Shown here: positions 1-5,390 of the stretch, piece after piece
How positions within the stretch are numbered: position 1 is the stretch's first letter
How the letters are laid out: each line of letters opens with the position of its first letter
NCBI GenBank assembly: GCA_028688235.1
Contig: JAQTYP010000261.1
Coordinates: 1-5,485 of the forward strand
DNA from: Methylomonas sp.
GTDB lineage: Bacteria; Pseudomonadota; Gammaproteobacteria; Methylococcales; Methylomonadaceae
Length of the DNA: 5,485 nucleotides
Reading direction: 5' to 3'
Notes under the pieces: model-generated
What the model was told of the DNA's origin: nothing
Databases searched by the model: none
The model's input: the letters and a program-made list of their open reading frames with translations, nothing else
Translations under genes and position numbers: made by a program

Positions 1-1
1 C

Positions 2-961
2 ATGGGCTATCTAGGCCTGGGTTCGACGATCACGATGCTGGGCATGAAATATGGCAACGAAGAATCACTAGCGTTTACCGAACAGGTCACCAAGGAACTG
101 GCCGTCGAGGGCTGGAAAGCCGGGCTGGAGCTGGCCCGGGAGAAGGGCCCAGCACCCATCATGGAACAGATGTTCACCGTGACCGGCGAAATGTTGCACA
201 AACGGCCTGAAATGAAGGCCGATGGTTACAAGCTGGGCGACCAAGTGCCGGGCAAGGTGCTGCACGCGAAATACAGCCGCTACATGCAGCAACTGGCCAA
301 GGAAGAACCGCAATTGGTCGCGGAGCTGGCCGAAGCCGGCTGCCGCTTCAGCCATCATAGCTCTATCGCGCCGACCGGTACCATTTCACTGTCTCTGGCC
401 AACAACGCCAGCAACGGCATAGAGCCCAGCTTTGCTCACCATTATTCGCGCAACGTCATTCGTGAAGGCAAAAAATCCAAGGAAAAAATCGACGTATTCT
501 CCTTCGAGTTGCTGGCCTACCGTCATTTGGTCAATCCGGATGCAATGCCCTATAGCGAAGACTCTAACCAACAATTGCCGGATTATTTCATCGCTGCCGA
601 CGACATCAGTCCCAAACAACATGTCGACATTCAGGCCGCTGCGCAAAAATGGATAGATTCGTCGATCTCGAAGACCGCCAACGTGCCGACCGATTATCCC
701 TACGAAGACTTCAAGTCCATCTACGAATACGCCTACGACCAAGGTCTGAAAGGCTGCACCACTTTCCGCTTCAATCCGGAAGTGTTCCAGGGCGTGTTGG
801 TCAAGGAAAAAGACCTGGAAAACACGACGTATCAGTTTACGCTGGAGGACGGTCATGTGATGGAGTTTAAAGGCAACGAGGAAGTGGAATACGACGGCGA
901 AGTCCATACCGCCGCCAACCTGTTCGACGCGTTGAAGGAAGGTTATTACGGCAAATTTTGA
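2..961 (+). CDS. nrdJa: Class II (adenosylcobalamin-dependent) ribonucleotide reductase, large part NrdJa, C-terminal fragment
   Basis: The gene runs off the left edge; 319 C-terminal residues are visible and end at TGA 959-961. The enzyme reduces ribonucleotides to deoxyribonucleotides in the cytoplasm with a cobalamin-generated thiyl radical, so it needs neither oxygen nor a radical-storing beta subunit. Seen here: a GYLGLGST segment at residues 2-9, which in the family follows the radical-cysteine (NxCxE) region now outside the window; the substrate-phosphate loop PTGTIS at 124-129; the NNASNGIEP motif at 134-142; and the late KGCTTFRF segment around 250-256. The chain stops at EGYYGKF without the C-terminal cysteine tail of single-chain class II enzymes. 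That tail is found in the next gene, so this is the split NrdJa/NrdJb form known from Pseudomonas aeruginosa. The first visible ATG (base 2) is an internal methionine, not the start. Family assignment is very secure; the split form is inferred from the neighbour. Confidence 0.95.
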   Translation: MGYLGLGSTITMLGMKYGNEESLAFTEQVTKELAVEGWKAGLELAREKGPAPIMEQMFTVTGEMLHKRPEMKADGYKLGDQVPGKVLHAKYSRYMQQLAKEEPQLVAELAEAGCRFSHHSSIAPTGTISLSLANNASNGIEPSFAHHYSRNVIREGKKSKEKIDVFSFELLAYRHLVNPDAMPYSEDSNQQLPDYFIAADDISPKQHVDIQAAAQKWIDSSISKTANVPTDYPYEDFKSIYEYAYDQGLKGCTTFRFNPEVFQGVLVKEKDLENTTYQFTLEDGHVMEFKGNEEVEYDGEVHTAANLFDALKEGYYGKF

Positions 962-973
962 TTTTCGAATTGC

Positions 974-1051
974 GTAGGTTGGGTTAGCGAAGCGTAACCC
1001 AACATTCGAAGCCTTCGTGTTGGGTTACGGCTAGCGCCTAACCCAACCTAC
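974..1051. repeat. Doublet of inverted REP-like repeats between nrdJa and nrdJb
   Basis: A 78-base nested palindrome fills most of the nrdJa-nrdJb gap. The outer arms, GTAGGTTGGGTTA (974-986) and its exact complement (1039-1051), enclose two units in opposite orientation. Unit 1 (974-1004) folds by 9-base arms GTTGGGTTA/TAACCCAAC (978-986 with 995-1003). Unit 2 (1018-1051) folds by the same arms (1019-1027 with 1039-1047) plus GGC/GCC inside. The inner arms of the two units also complement each other (995-1004 with 1018-1027), extended by CGAAG/CTTCG (1007-1011 with 1013-1017). Either two hairpins or one long cruciform is possible. Head-to-head pairs of a short palindromic unit are the layout of REP doublets (BIME/REPIN) mobilised by REP-associated tyrosine transposases. 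I recall this GTAGGTTGGGTTA unit as frequent in several proteobacterial genomes, but the copy number in this genome cannot be seen. Confidence 0.85.
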
Positions 1052-1071
1052 ACCGAATACGAGACACAGAC

Positions 1072-1752
1072 ATGACATTACACAAAATCAGTAAAAAAAT
1101 CGTCGGCTACAAAGTGCTGACCAAGGACAATGCCGAAACCGTCGCGGCGGAAGCGGAAAAGCCCTCGCTGGAGCAAATGCACGAAAATGTCGCGCGTCCC
1201 GAAATGTTGCTGGGTTCTACCTACAAGATCAAGACCCCGCAATCCGAGCATGCCTTATACATCACGATCAACGACATCATCTTGAACGAGGGCACCCCGT
1301 ATCAGGAACGCCGTCCCTACGAAATCTTCATCAATTCCAAAAACATGGAACATTTCCAATGGGTGCTGGCATTGACTCGATTGATCTCGGCGGTATTTCG
1401 TAAAGGCGGCGATTCCACCTTCCTGGTCGAAGAGATGAAGGCGGTGTTCGACCCGCACGGCGGCTACTTCAAAAAAGGCGGGGTGTTCATGCCGTCTCTG
1501 GTTGCCGAGATCGGCCACGCGATCGAATCGCACATGAAGCACATCGGCATGATCAAACCGGAAAAACTCAGCGATCATCACCAGCAGTTATTGGACGAAA
1601 AACGCCGCGAATTCGAAGCCTTGCATGGCGGTTCGAATGGCGGTGCCTTTCCTGAAAAAGCCGTGCTGTGTAACAAGTGCAGCACCAAGGCCATGGTGTT
1701 GATGGATGGTTGCATGACTTGTTTGAATTGCGGGGAGTCCAAGTGTGGTTGA
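1072..1752 (+). CDS. nrdJb: NrdJb, C-terminal component of the split class II ribonucleotide reductase
   Basis: A 226-residue protein, close to the length of Pseudomonas aeruginosa NrdJb. In the split enzyme NrdJb supplies the C-terminal region, including cysteines that pass electrons to the NrdJa active site, so it should work with the preceding gene. The body has an N-terminal GYKVL segment and a conserved helical part with LISAVFRKGGD and DPHGGYFKKGG (roughly residues 104-145). The tail carries six cysteines: C200-x2-C203, then C214-x2-C217-x2-C220-x4-C225, just before the terminal glycine. This fits a zinc-ribbon plus redox tail. The start at 1072 is the only sensible ATG, but it has no clear Shine-Dalgarno sequence (GAGACACAGAC before it). 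It lies 110 bases after nrdJa with a REP-like doublet between. Transcription with nrdJa is likely but unproven; no promoter is evident in the gap. Confidence 0.9.
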   Translation: MTLHKISKKIVGYKVLTKDNAETVAAEAEKPSLEQMHENVARPEMLLGSTYKIKTPQSEHALYITINDIILNEGTPYQERRPYEIFINSKNMEHFQWVLALTRLISAVFRKGGDSTFLVEEMKAVFDPHGGYFKKGGVFMPSLVAEIGHAIESHMKHIGMIKPEKLSDHHQQLLDEKRREFEALHGGSNGGAFPEKAVLCNKCSTKAMVLMDGCMTCLNCGESKCG

Positions 1753-1851
1753 GGCGGGATTTAGGCTTGGTCGGCTATCCCAAAGTCCAAAGGCTTATGC
1801 AGTTGATTTGGCGACAGAGTGATTTTTCGATGATCCTTCGAGAACGGCGAG

Positions 1852-2208
1852 ATGGCAAAAATCAAGAAAGCGAAGTCAAAAAATGAAGCCAAAGAGACCG
1901 GCAAAGGTTTGGTCATGGATTCCTTCTGTGCTTGGGACGGCGAGATTCTGGTGCTGAATGTGCTCGGTACGCCTAGCGCAAAACGGGATGCCATAGGCAA
2001 ACCCAAGGGGCAGCAACTTAAAATCAGCGTTACCGCCGAACCCGTCGGAGGCAGGGCAACCGACCATATGGTGCGCTTTCTGGCCAAGGAGTTTGGCGTA
2101 AGCATACCCGATATCGAGGTGGTTTTCGGCCGATATAATGTCAATAAGCAGTTGCGTATCAAGGCGCCCAAGGCTTTGCCCGCCGTCATTGCCAAGCAGC
2201 TATCTTAA
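1852..2208 (+). CDS. DUF167 / UPF0235 (YggU-like) family protein
   Basis: The product is 118 residues from the ATG at 1852. The family is a small alpha/beta fold of unknown biochemical role, widespread in bacteria and eukaryotes. Seen here: a strand ending in LGTPSAKRDAIG, KISVTAEPVGGRATDHMVRFLAKEFG (split here as KISVTAEP and GGRATDHMVRFLAKEFG), and VVFGRYNVNKQLRI near the C-terminus, matching the family order of strand, glycine turn, helix, strand. The first 21 residues are lysine-rich and fall outside the core. An in-frame ATG at 1915 would give 97 residues, close to Escherichia coli YggU (96), and has AAAGG seven bases upstream; the ATG at 1852 has only a weak GGCGAG. The true start is therefore uncertain. 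It lies 99 bases after nrdJb on the same strand, with no terminator or strong promoter visible in the gap. Confidence 0.85.
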   Translation: MAKIKKAKSKNEAKETGKGLVMDSFCAWDGEILVLNVLGTPSAKRDAIGKPKGQQLKISVTAEPVGGRATDHMVRFLAKEFGVSIPDIEVVFGRYNVNKQLRIKAPKALPAVIAKQLS

Positions 2209-2300
2209 TGGCTACGCTCATCTTTTTGGGCGTGCGGCAGTTCTTCCGCCCGTTGTGAATGCCGACGGGCTGGCGAATACCAAACAGGTTCGGATTCTCG

Positions 2301-3566
2301 ATGAAATTGACGGTTAAGGTATTTCTGCTGCTATGCCTGACGCCGCCGTCGATCTTGGTTTTATTGCTGGCACTGGCGGTAGATCGCGTGCCCTTGCTGC
2401 ATCATCGGGCCGAACTGACGCCGCAGCATATTGCCCAGGGTAAGCGGATTTTCGAGCAAAACGACCCCAGACGATTGAAATCAGGGCTTACCACTAAAGC
2501 GCGATTGCCGGAAAAGGATCTGAATTTGGCCATTAATTACATGGCCAATCAGTTGGCTGACGGTGTGGCCGGATTGGCCATAGACAATGGCCGGATGTCT
2601 ATCACCGCGTCGCTGACAATACCCGAAAATCCGTTCGGGAAATTCTTGAATATCAGACTGGAACTGCGGCAGACCGTTACATTGCCAGTGATACAACGCG
2701 CATCGGTCGGCAGCCTTAGGTTACCCGTTTTCTTGGCTGGTCTGATGTTGGAAGCCGGCGCGACTAAGCTATCGCCTGTAGACGATTGGCATTCTCTGGT
2801 TTCGATGATCAAGCAAGTCGAATTTCAACGCCGGCACATGACTGTGCTTTATCAATGGCGTGACGACTTGCCCGGCAAACTCAGCGGGGCGTTATGGGCT
2901 GCCGCGGAACAAAAGCGGCTGGAAATCTATCAGGGCCGTTTGGCCGAACTGACGCTAACCATCGACAAGCGCCTGAATATGAACGCCGTGCTCAACCCCT
3001 TGTTCCAATTGGCGGTTGAACGCAGCCGAAAAGGCGAAGCGCTTGCCGAAAACCGTGCGATTCTATTGGTGTTAGCGTTTTACATCACTCAAAAAGACTT
3101 GAGCAAGTTAATGCCGGCCGCGGCATCGTGGCCCAAACCGCAACGGCGTGTTGTCACGTTGAAAGGCAGGGAAGACCTTTGCAAACATTATCTGATTTCT
3201 GCGATGTTGGCCGCCTATGCCGGGACGCCTTTGGCCGATGCGGTTGGCTTGTACAAGGAAATCGAAGACGCCAGGGGCGGTAGTGGTTTTTCGTTCAACG
3301 ATATCGCCGCAGACCGGGCCGGCAGATTGCTGGGCGAATTGGCGACAGTCGGTGACGCCCAGGCCTTAGCACTGCAAGAATTCCTGGTATCCGCAACCGA
3401 AAATGATTTGATGCCGAAAGTGGACGATTTGCCAGAATTCATACCCGAGCAGGACTTTCAACGTCGCTTTGGCGGCTCGAATGGGGAGAACTATCGACGC
3501 TTGCTCGCGGAGATCGACAATCGTATTGCAAACTTACCGATTTATCGGCGAGTCAAAATCCCATGA
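2301..3566 (+). CDS. Membrane-anchored protein of unknown function
   Basis: The product is 421 residues from the ATG at 2301 and I do not recognise its family. A hydrophobic segment at residues 5-27, after MKLTVK, reads as a signal anchor or uncleaved signal peptide; two prolines (15-16) break it and no convincing cleavage site follows, so the rest is probably periplasmic and tethered. The remainder is mainly soluble and helix-rich. Distinct stretches are a charged helix near residues 40-75 with RLPEKDLNLAINYM, a long strand-rich part near 75-130, and late in the chain GFSFNDIAADRAG (329-341), which looks conserved enough to search with. An upstream in-frame ATG at 2259 would add 14 residues, but it lacks a ribosome binding site and pushes the hydrophobic segment inward, so I prefer 2301, although its AGGT (2286-2289) is rather distant. 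It follows the DUF167 gene by 92 bases on the same strand. Confidence 0.8.
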   Translation: MKLTVKVFLLLCLTPPSILVLLLALAVDRVPLLHHRAELTPQHIAQGKRIFEQNDPRRLKSGLTTKARLPEKDLNLAINYMANQLADGVAGLAIDNGRMSITASLTIPENPFGKFLNIRLELRQTVTLPVIQRASVGSLRLPVFLAGLMLEAGATKLSPVDDWHSLVSMIKQVEFQRRHMTVLYQWRDDLPGKLSGALWAAAEQKRLEIYQGRLAELTLTIDKRLNMNAVLNPLFQLAVERSRKGEALAENRAILLVLAFYITQKDLSKLMPAAASWPKPQRRVVTLKGREDLCKHYLISAMLAAYAGTPLADAVGLYKEIEDARGGSGFSFNDIAADRAGRLLGELATVGDAQALALQEFLVSATENDLMPKVDDLPEFIPEQDFQRRFGGSNGENYRRLLAEIDNRIANLPIYRRVKIP

Positions 3567-3583
3567 CACTAGAAAAATCTTTT

Positions 3584-3614
3584 GTCCACGAAATACACGA
3601 AAATTTTCGAATAG
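3584..3614 (+). repeat. Dispersed 31-base repeat, copy A
   Basis: This segment matches 4650-4680 in the same orientation at 26 of 31 positions without gaps. The shared core is CACGAAAAT followed, after one differing base, by TTCGAAT. Both copies lie outside genes. Copy A contains the palindrome CGAAAATTTTCG, which is imperfect in copy B. It may be a decayed short mobile repeat; its class is unknown to me. Confidence 0.6.
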
Positions 3615-3809
3615 TCATTTCGGAGCGATTGTTCTGTGCTGCTGGTCGTTATTGGCCCGTTAAGTCGTTCACAAAATTCGAATCGGAAAGCGCCTGTCCG
3701 GTAATACGACGACAAGTTCACAATTTTGGATATATCGCCTGATTAGAATCGGCACCCAATTCGGTATACGGAAATCAACTTGTTTACCGACTTATTTAAA
3801 TAACCAGAT

Positions 3810-3815
3810 AAGGGG
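3810..3815 (+). promoter_or_regulatory. Strong ribosome binding site of the small membrane protein gene
   Basis: AAGGGG stands six bases before the ATG at 3822. It is among the best Shine-Dalgarno matches in the window and is the main reason for calling the short downstream frame a gene. Confidence 0.75.
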
Positions 3816-3821
3816 ACGATC

Positions 3822-3962
3822 ATGGCTGTTACGATTCAAAAGACTGAAAGACTTTCTTTTTTTTCCTGGCTCAAATATCAGCTAGGGTCCAATAATTCAG
3901 GCGTGTTGAAAGTAGTGATCTTTTGGGTCGGCTTGGCAATTCCGGTATTCCTGTTGACCTGA
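3822..3962 (+). CDS. Small single-pass membrane protein, 46 residues, unrecognised
   Basis: A short frame from ATG 3822 to TGA 3960-3962 encodes 46 residues. Evidence that it is real: AAGGGG six bases before the start, a start 255 bases after the previous gene, and a clear hydrophobic segment at residues 31-45 (VVIFWVGLAIPVFLL) preceded by a basic, polar N-terminus with K7, R10, K18 and K30. By the positive-inside rule this gives N-terminus in the cytoplasm and a very short outer tail. There are no cysteines and no motif I know. Small proteins of this shape often act as accessory subunits or regulators of membrane complexes, but nothing here shows a partner. Codons 12-15 contain a run of eight T (3857-3864), where slippage would shift the frame. 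A stem-loop spans the stop codon. It is isolated: the next gene faces it from the minus strand. Confidence 0.65.
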   Translation: MAVTIQKTERLSFFSWLKYQLGSNNSGVLKVVIFWVGLAIPVFLLT

Positions 3963-3974
3963 GACAGGAATCGG
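3942..3974 (+). other. Stem-loop spanning the stop codon of the small gene
   Basis: ATTCCTGT (3947-3954) pairs perfectly with ACAGGAAT (3964-3971) around a nine-base loop that contains the TGA stop. A further CCG/CGG pair (3942-3944 with 3972-3974) extends it past a two-base bulge. No T run follows, so it is not a classical intrinsic terminator; it may stabilise the 3' end or mark processing. Confidence 0.45.
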
Positions 3975-4102
3975 TGAAACGAATAGTATTGGCTCTATGT
4001 GAAATACCGTGGGTAAGTAAACTGAAGCTTACCGCATAAGAAGTAAATCATGTTAACGGTTGTGATGAAGTGCAAGGGGATGCAGAAAACGCAGTTTTCG
4101 CC

Positions 4103-4137
4103 GGACGCTGGTGTAACGGATTACCGTTTCCAGCGCC
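4103..4137 (-). terminator. Strong stem-loop downstream of the Spy-like gene, possible terminator
   Basis: CGCTGG (4106-4111) pairs with CCAGCG (4130-4135), and inside it AACGG (4115-4119) pairs with CCGTT (4124-4128) around the loop ATTA. GG (4103-4104) and CC (4136-4137) lengthen the stem past a one-base bulge. Read on the minus strand it begins 18 bases after the Spy-like stop codon. A second small hairpin, GAAAAC/GTTTTC (4085-4090 with 4094-4099), lies just beyond. Neither has a proper U tract on either strand, so it could equally be a 3' stabiliser or a barrier between the converging genes. Confidence 0.45.
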
Positions 4138-4154
4138 GACGATTCGATGCCGAT

Positions 4155-4511
4155 TTATTCTTGCATTTGGTCGACCCTTGGTTGGCCTTTGCCTATGTGA
4201 TGGCGTTTCTGCCATGTTTCATGACGGTTCTTTTTCATTTCTTCGAATTTGGTAACTTGCTCGGGTGTCAAAACCGTTTGCATACGCTGGTGAGTTTCCT
4301 GACGCAAGGCTTCGCGTTTTTCGGCTTGGTCTTTGAAAATCTGCTCCAATTGAGTTTGTTGGTCGGCAGTCAAATCCAGTTCCTTGGTCAGGCGTTCGAT
4401 TCTTTGGGCATGGTAGCCGTCGGCATCATCTCCGTGTTTGCCGCCAGGATAGGCGGCGACGCTCAACGGAAGAGCTAAGGCTAATGCGATGGTGAGGATT
4501 TTTTTGTTCAT
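4155..4511 (-). CDS. Spy/CpxP-family periplasmic protein with LTxxQ motifs
   Basis: The product is 118 residues from ATG 4511-4509 (minus). The signal peptide is clear: MNKK, a hydrophobic core LTIALALALPLSV, and a likely cut after VAA (residue 20). The mature part of about 98 residues has a histidine- and aspartate-containing start (GGKHGDDADGYH), then highly charged helices with two family LTxxQ motifs, LTADQ (47-51) and LTPEQ (81-85). In Escherichia coli, Spy is a periplasmic chaperone, CpxP a brake on the CpxA sensor and ZraP zinc-binding; this protein is shorter than all of them. I start at 4511 and not at the in-frame ATG at 4541, because AGGAGA lies six bases before 4511 and the signal peptide begins there. 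It follows the BaeR-like gene on the same strand after 183 bases holding its own putative promoter, which suggests a target of that regulator. Spy, CpxP and ZraP cannot be separated by sequence alone here. Confidence 0.88.
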   Translation of the reverse strand: MNKKILTIALALALPLSVAAYPGGKHGDDADGYHAQRIERLTKELDLTADQQTQLEQIFKDQAEKREALRQETHQRMQTVLTPEQVTKFEEMKKNRHETWQKRHHIGKGQPRVDQMQE

Positions 4512-4517
4512 GGCGTT

Positions 4518-4523
4518 TCTCCT
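4518..4523 (-). promoter_or_regulatory. Ribosome binding site fixing the Spy-like start
   Basis: On the minus strand AGGAGA lies six bases before the ATG at 4511. It decides the start against the upstream in-frame ATG at 4541. Confidence 0.85.
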
Positions 4524-4539
4524 GTGGTTTGGTAGTCTC

Positions 4540-4558
4540 AAACGGCTGTTTGCCGTTT
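4540..4558. repeat. Inverted repeat in the Spy-like leader
   Basis: AAACGGC (4540-4546) and GCCGTTT (4552-4558) form a perfect 7-base stem around a 5-base loop. If the -10 candidate at 4563-4568 is right, transcription would begin at about 4556, so the hairpin would sit at the very 5' end of the mRNA, where such stems can protect it. An operator role is the alternative. Confidence 0.5.
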
Positions 4559-4562
4559 TCGG

Positions 4563-4617
4563 TATCTAATGTAATCTTGAATATCGCAAACAATGGGGAG
4601 CAATTGAGGAAAGATTG
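4563..4617 (-). promoter_or_regulatory. Putative activator-dependent promoter with three 11-base repeats upstream of the Spy-like gene
   Basis: Read on the minus strand, CAATCTTTCCT (4617-4607), CAATTGCTCCC (4606-4596) and CATTGTTTGCG (4595-4585) follow one another with exactly 11-base spacing. The first two share CAAT and TCC; the third shares CA-T. OmpR/PhoB-family regulators bind direct repeats at about 11 bases. Seventeen bases beyond GTTTGC (4591-4586), a very poor -35 overlapping the third repeat, comes TAGATA (4568-4563), a fair -10. A weak -35 under an activator site is the usual class II design. CTCC-N2-ATTG within it resembles part of the Escherichia coli BaeR box as I recall it, but with different spacing. 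This is inferred from pattern only. Confidence 0.45.
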
Positions 4618-4649
4618 TGCAAATCTCGGTCGGAAGCCGATTCGGGATA

Positions 4650-4680
4650 GTCTGCGAAATGCACGAAAATGTTCGAATGG
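4650..4680 (+). repeat. Dispersed 31-base repeat, copy B
   Basis: Second copy of the segment at 3584-3614, same orientation, five mismatches in 31 bases. It lies between the BaeR-like stop codon (4695) and the putative Spy-like operator. Its central palindrome is imperfect (CGAAAATGTTCG). Confidence 0.6.
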
Positions 4681-4694
4681 CAGCCAACTCAGGA

Positions 4695-5390
4695 TTAGTC
4701 GTAGGTTTGGGGATGTTCATAGCGATAACCGGCGCCATAGACCGAATGTATCAATTCCTGGTTCGGCAATAGTTCGCTCAACTTTTTTCTGAGTTTTTTG
4801 ATATGACTGTCTATCGTTCTATCCGAAACGATACGTTGATCCTGGTAGATCTGGTCCATCAATTTGGAGCGTGAGAAGATGTGACCGGGGTAACGACACA
4901 GGGTTTGCAATAACTGAAACTCCACCGATGTCAGTTCGACTTCGCGGCCGGCGGCGGCAACCCGGAAACGGTTGGCGTCCAGATTCAGTACCCGTGTTTG
5001 TGGCTCTTCAGGCGCCTGCGGCTGCAGACGGCGCAACACGGCCTTGACGCGGGCCACCATCTCGCGCGGGCTGTAAGGTTTGCAAATATAGTCGTCGGCG
5101 CCCAATTCCAGACCCAGTAAGCGGTCTATTTCTTCTATGCGCGCGGTCACCATGATGATGGGAACCGTGCTGAATGCCCTGATTTCCCGGCACAGCGTCA
5201 AGCCATCCTTGCCGGGCAACATTAAATCCAGCAAAATCAGCGATGGATGACGTTGTTCGACCCAGGGCACGACGGCGTCGCCATGGCTTAATATGGCCGT
5301 TAAATAGCCGGCGTTGCCGAGATAGTCGGCCGCCAATTTCGCTAGCTTGTCTTCGTCTTCGACGATCAATATTGGATGTGCATCGTTCAT
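4695..5390 (-). CDS. baeR: BaeR-like OmpR-family response regulator
   Basis: The product is 231 complete residues. An N-terminal receiver domain (about 5-120) has the acidic pocket E11/D12, phosphoacceptor D55 in LILLDLMLPG, T82 and K104 with its proline. A C-terminal winged helix (about 132-228) has the DNA-recognition helix SDRTIDSHIKKLRKKL and the terminal hairpin YGAGYRYE. Long stretches equal Escherichia coli BaeR as I recall it, notably DGLTLCREIR, IEEIDRLLGLE and GADDYICKPYSPRE, which makes this more specific than a generic OmpR-type call. BaeR is phosphorylated by BaeS under envelope stress and activates spy and multidrug efflux genes. The start ATG (5390-5388) overlaps the kinase stop as ATGA and lacks a strong ribosome binding site, so its translation is probably coupled to the kinase. 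The downstream Spy-like gene is a natural target. Orthology to BaeR is inferred from motifs. Confidence 0.93.
   Translation of the reverse strand: MNDAHPILIVEDEDKLAKLAADYLGNAGYLTAILSHGDAVVPWVEQRHPSLILLDLMLPGKDGLTLCREIRAFSTVPIIMVTARIEEIDRLLGLELGADDYICKPYSPREMVARVKAVLRRLQPQAPEEPQTRVLNLDANRFRVAAAGREVELTSVEFQLLQTLCRYPGHIFSRSKLMDQIYQDQRIVSDRTIDSHIKKLRKKLSELLPNQELIHSVYGAGYRYEHPQTYD

Larger units (their letters stand above)
3567..3821. other. Intergenic region without a convincing gene
   Basis: These 255 bases hold no convincing gene. A 59-codon frame starting at 3563 with an ATGA overlap is rejected for lack of a ribosome binding site and poor codon use. The left part carries copy A of the dispersed repeat, including the tandem 9-mers CACGAAATA and CACGAAAAT (3587-3604) and the perfect 12-base palindrome CGAAAATTTTCG (3598-3609). 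The right part is AT-rich (TATATC at 3731, TATACG at 3765, TTATTTAAAT at 3792) and probably contains the promoter of the small gene at 3822, but no pair of -35 and -10 boxes stands out. Confidence 0.5.

Noticed and set aside
386..907. Minus-strand 173-codon frame inside nrdJa
   Set aside because: Antisense shadow of a strongly conserved enzyme gene.
2228..2251. GGGCG/CGCCC hairpin after the DUF167 gene
   Set aside because: A five-pair stem with a 14-base loop; the T run lies before rather than after it, so it does not fit an intrinsic terminator in either direction.
2208..2258. 16-codon frame starting in the DUF167 stop (TAATG) and ending next to the ATG at 2259
   Set aside because: The chain of touching starts and stops looks like coupling, but the peptide is tiny, lacks a ribosome binding site, and the following gene most likely starts at 2301.
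3563..3742. 59-codon frame overlapping the 421-residue protein stop by ATGA
   Set aside because: No ribosome binding site, many ATA, CGA and CTA codons, and part of the frame is the dispersed repeat; the protein has no recognisable features.
3751..3768. Possible sigma-54 promoter (GGCAC-N5-TCGG)
   Set aside because: The -12 element lacks the required GC, so the match is only half a site.
4012..4033. Inverted repeat GGTAAG/CTTACC as terminator of the small gene
   Set aside because: Only six base pairs with a ten-base loop and no T run on either strand; could be chance.
4050..4478. Plus-strand 142-codon frame with many hydrophobic residues, antisense to the Spy-like gene
   Set aside because: It mirrors the charged K/E/Q-rich helices of the real minus-strand gene, which has a signal peptide, a good ribosome binding site and family motifs. 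The plus frame has no convincing ribosome binding site.
4622..4643. Possible terminator after the BaeR-like gene
   Set aside because: The stem is only about four clean pairs (TCGG/CCGA), with no T tract on the minus strand.
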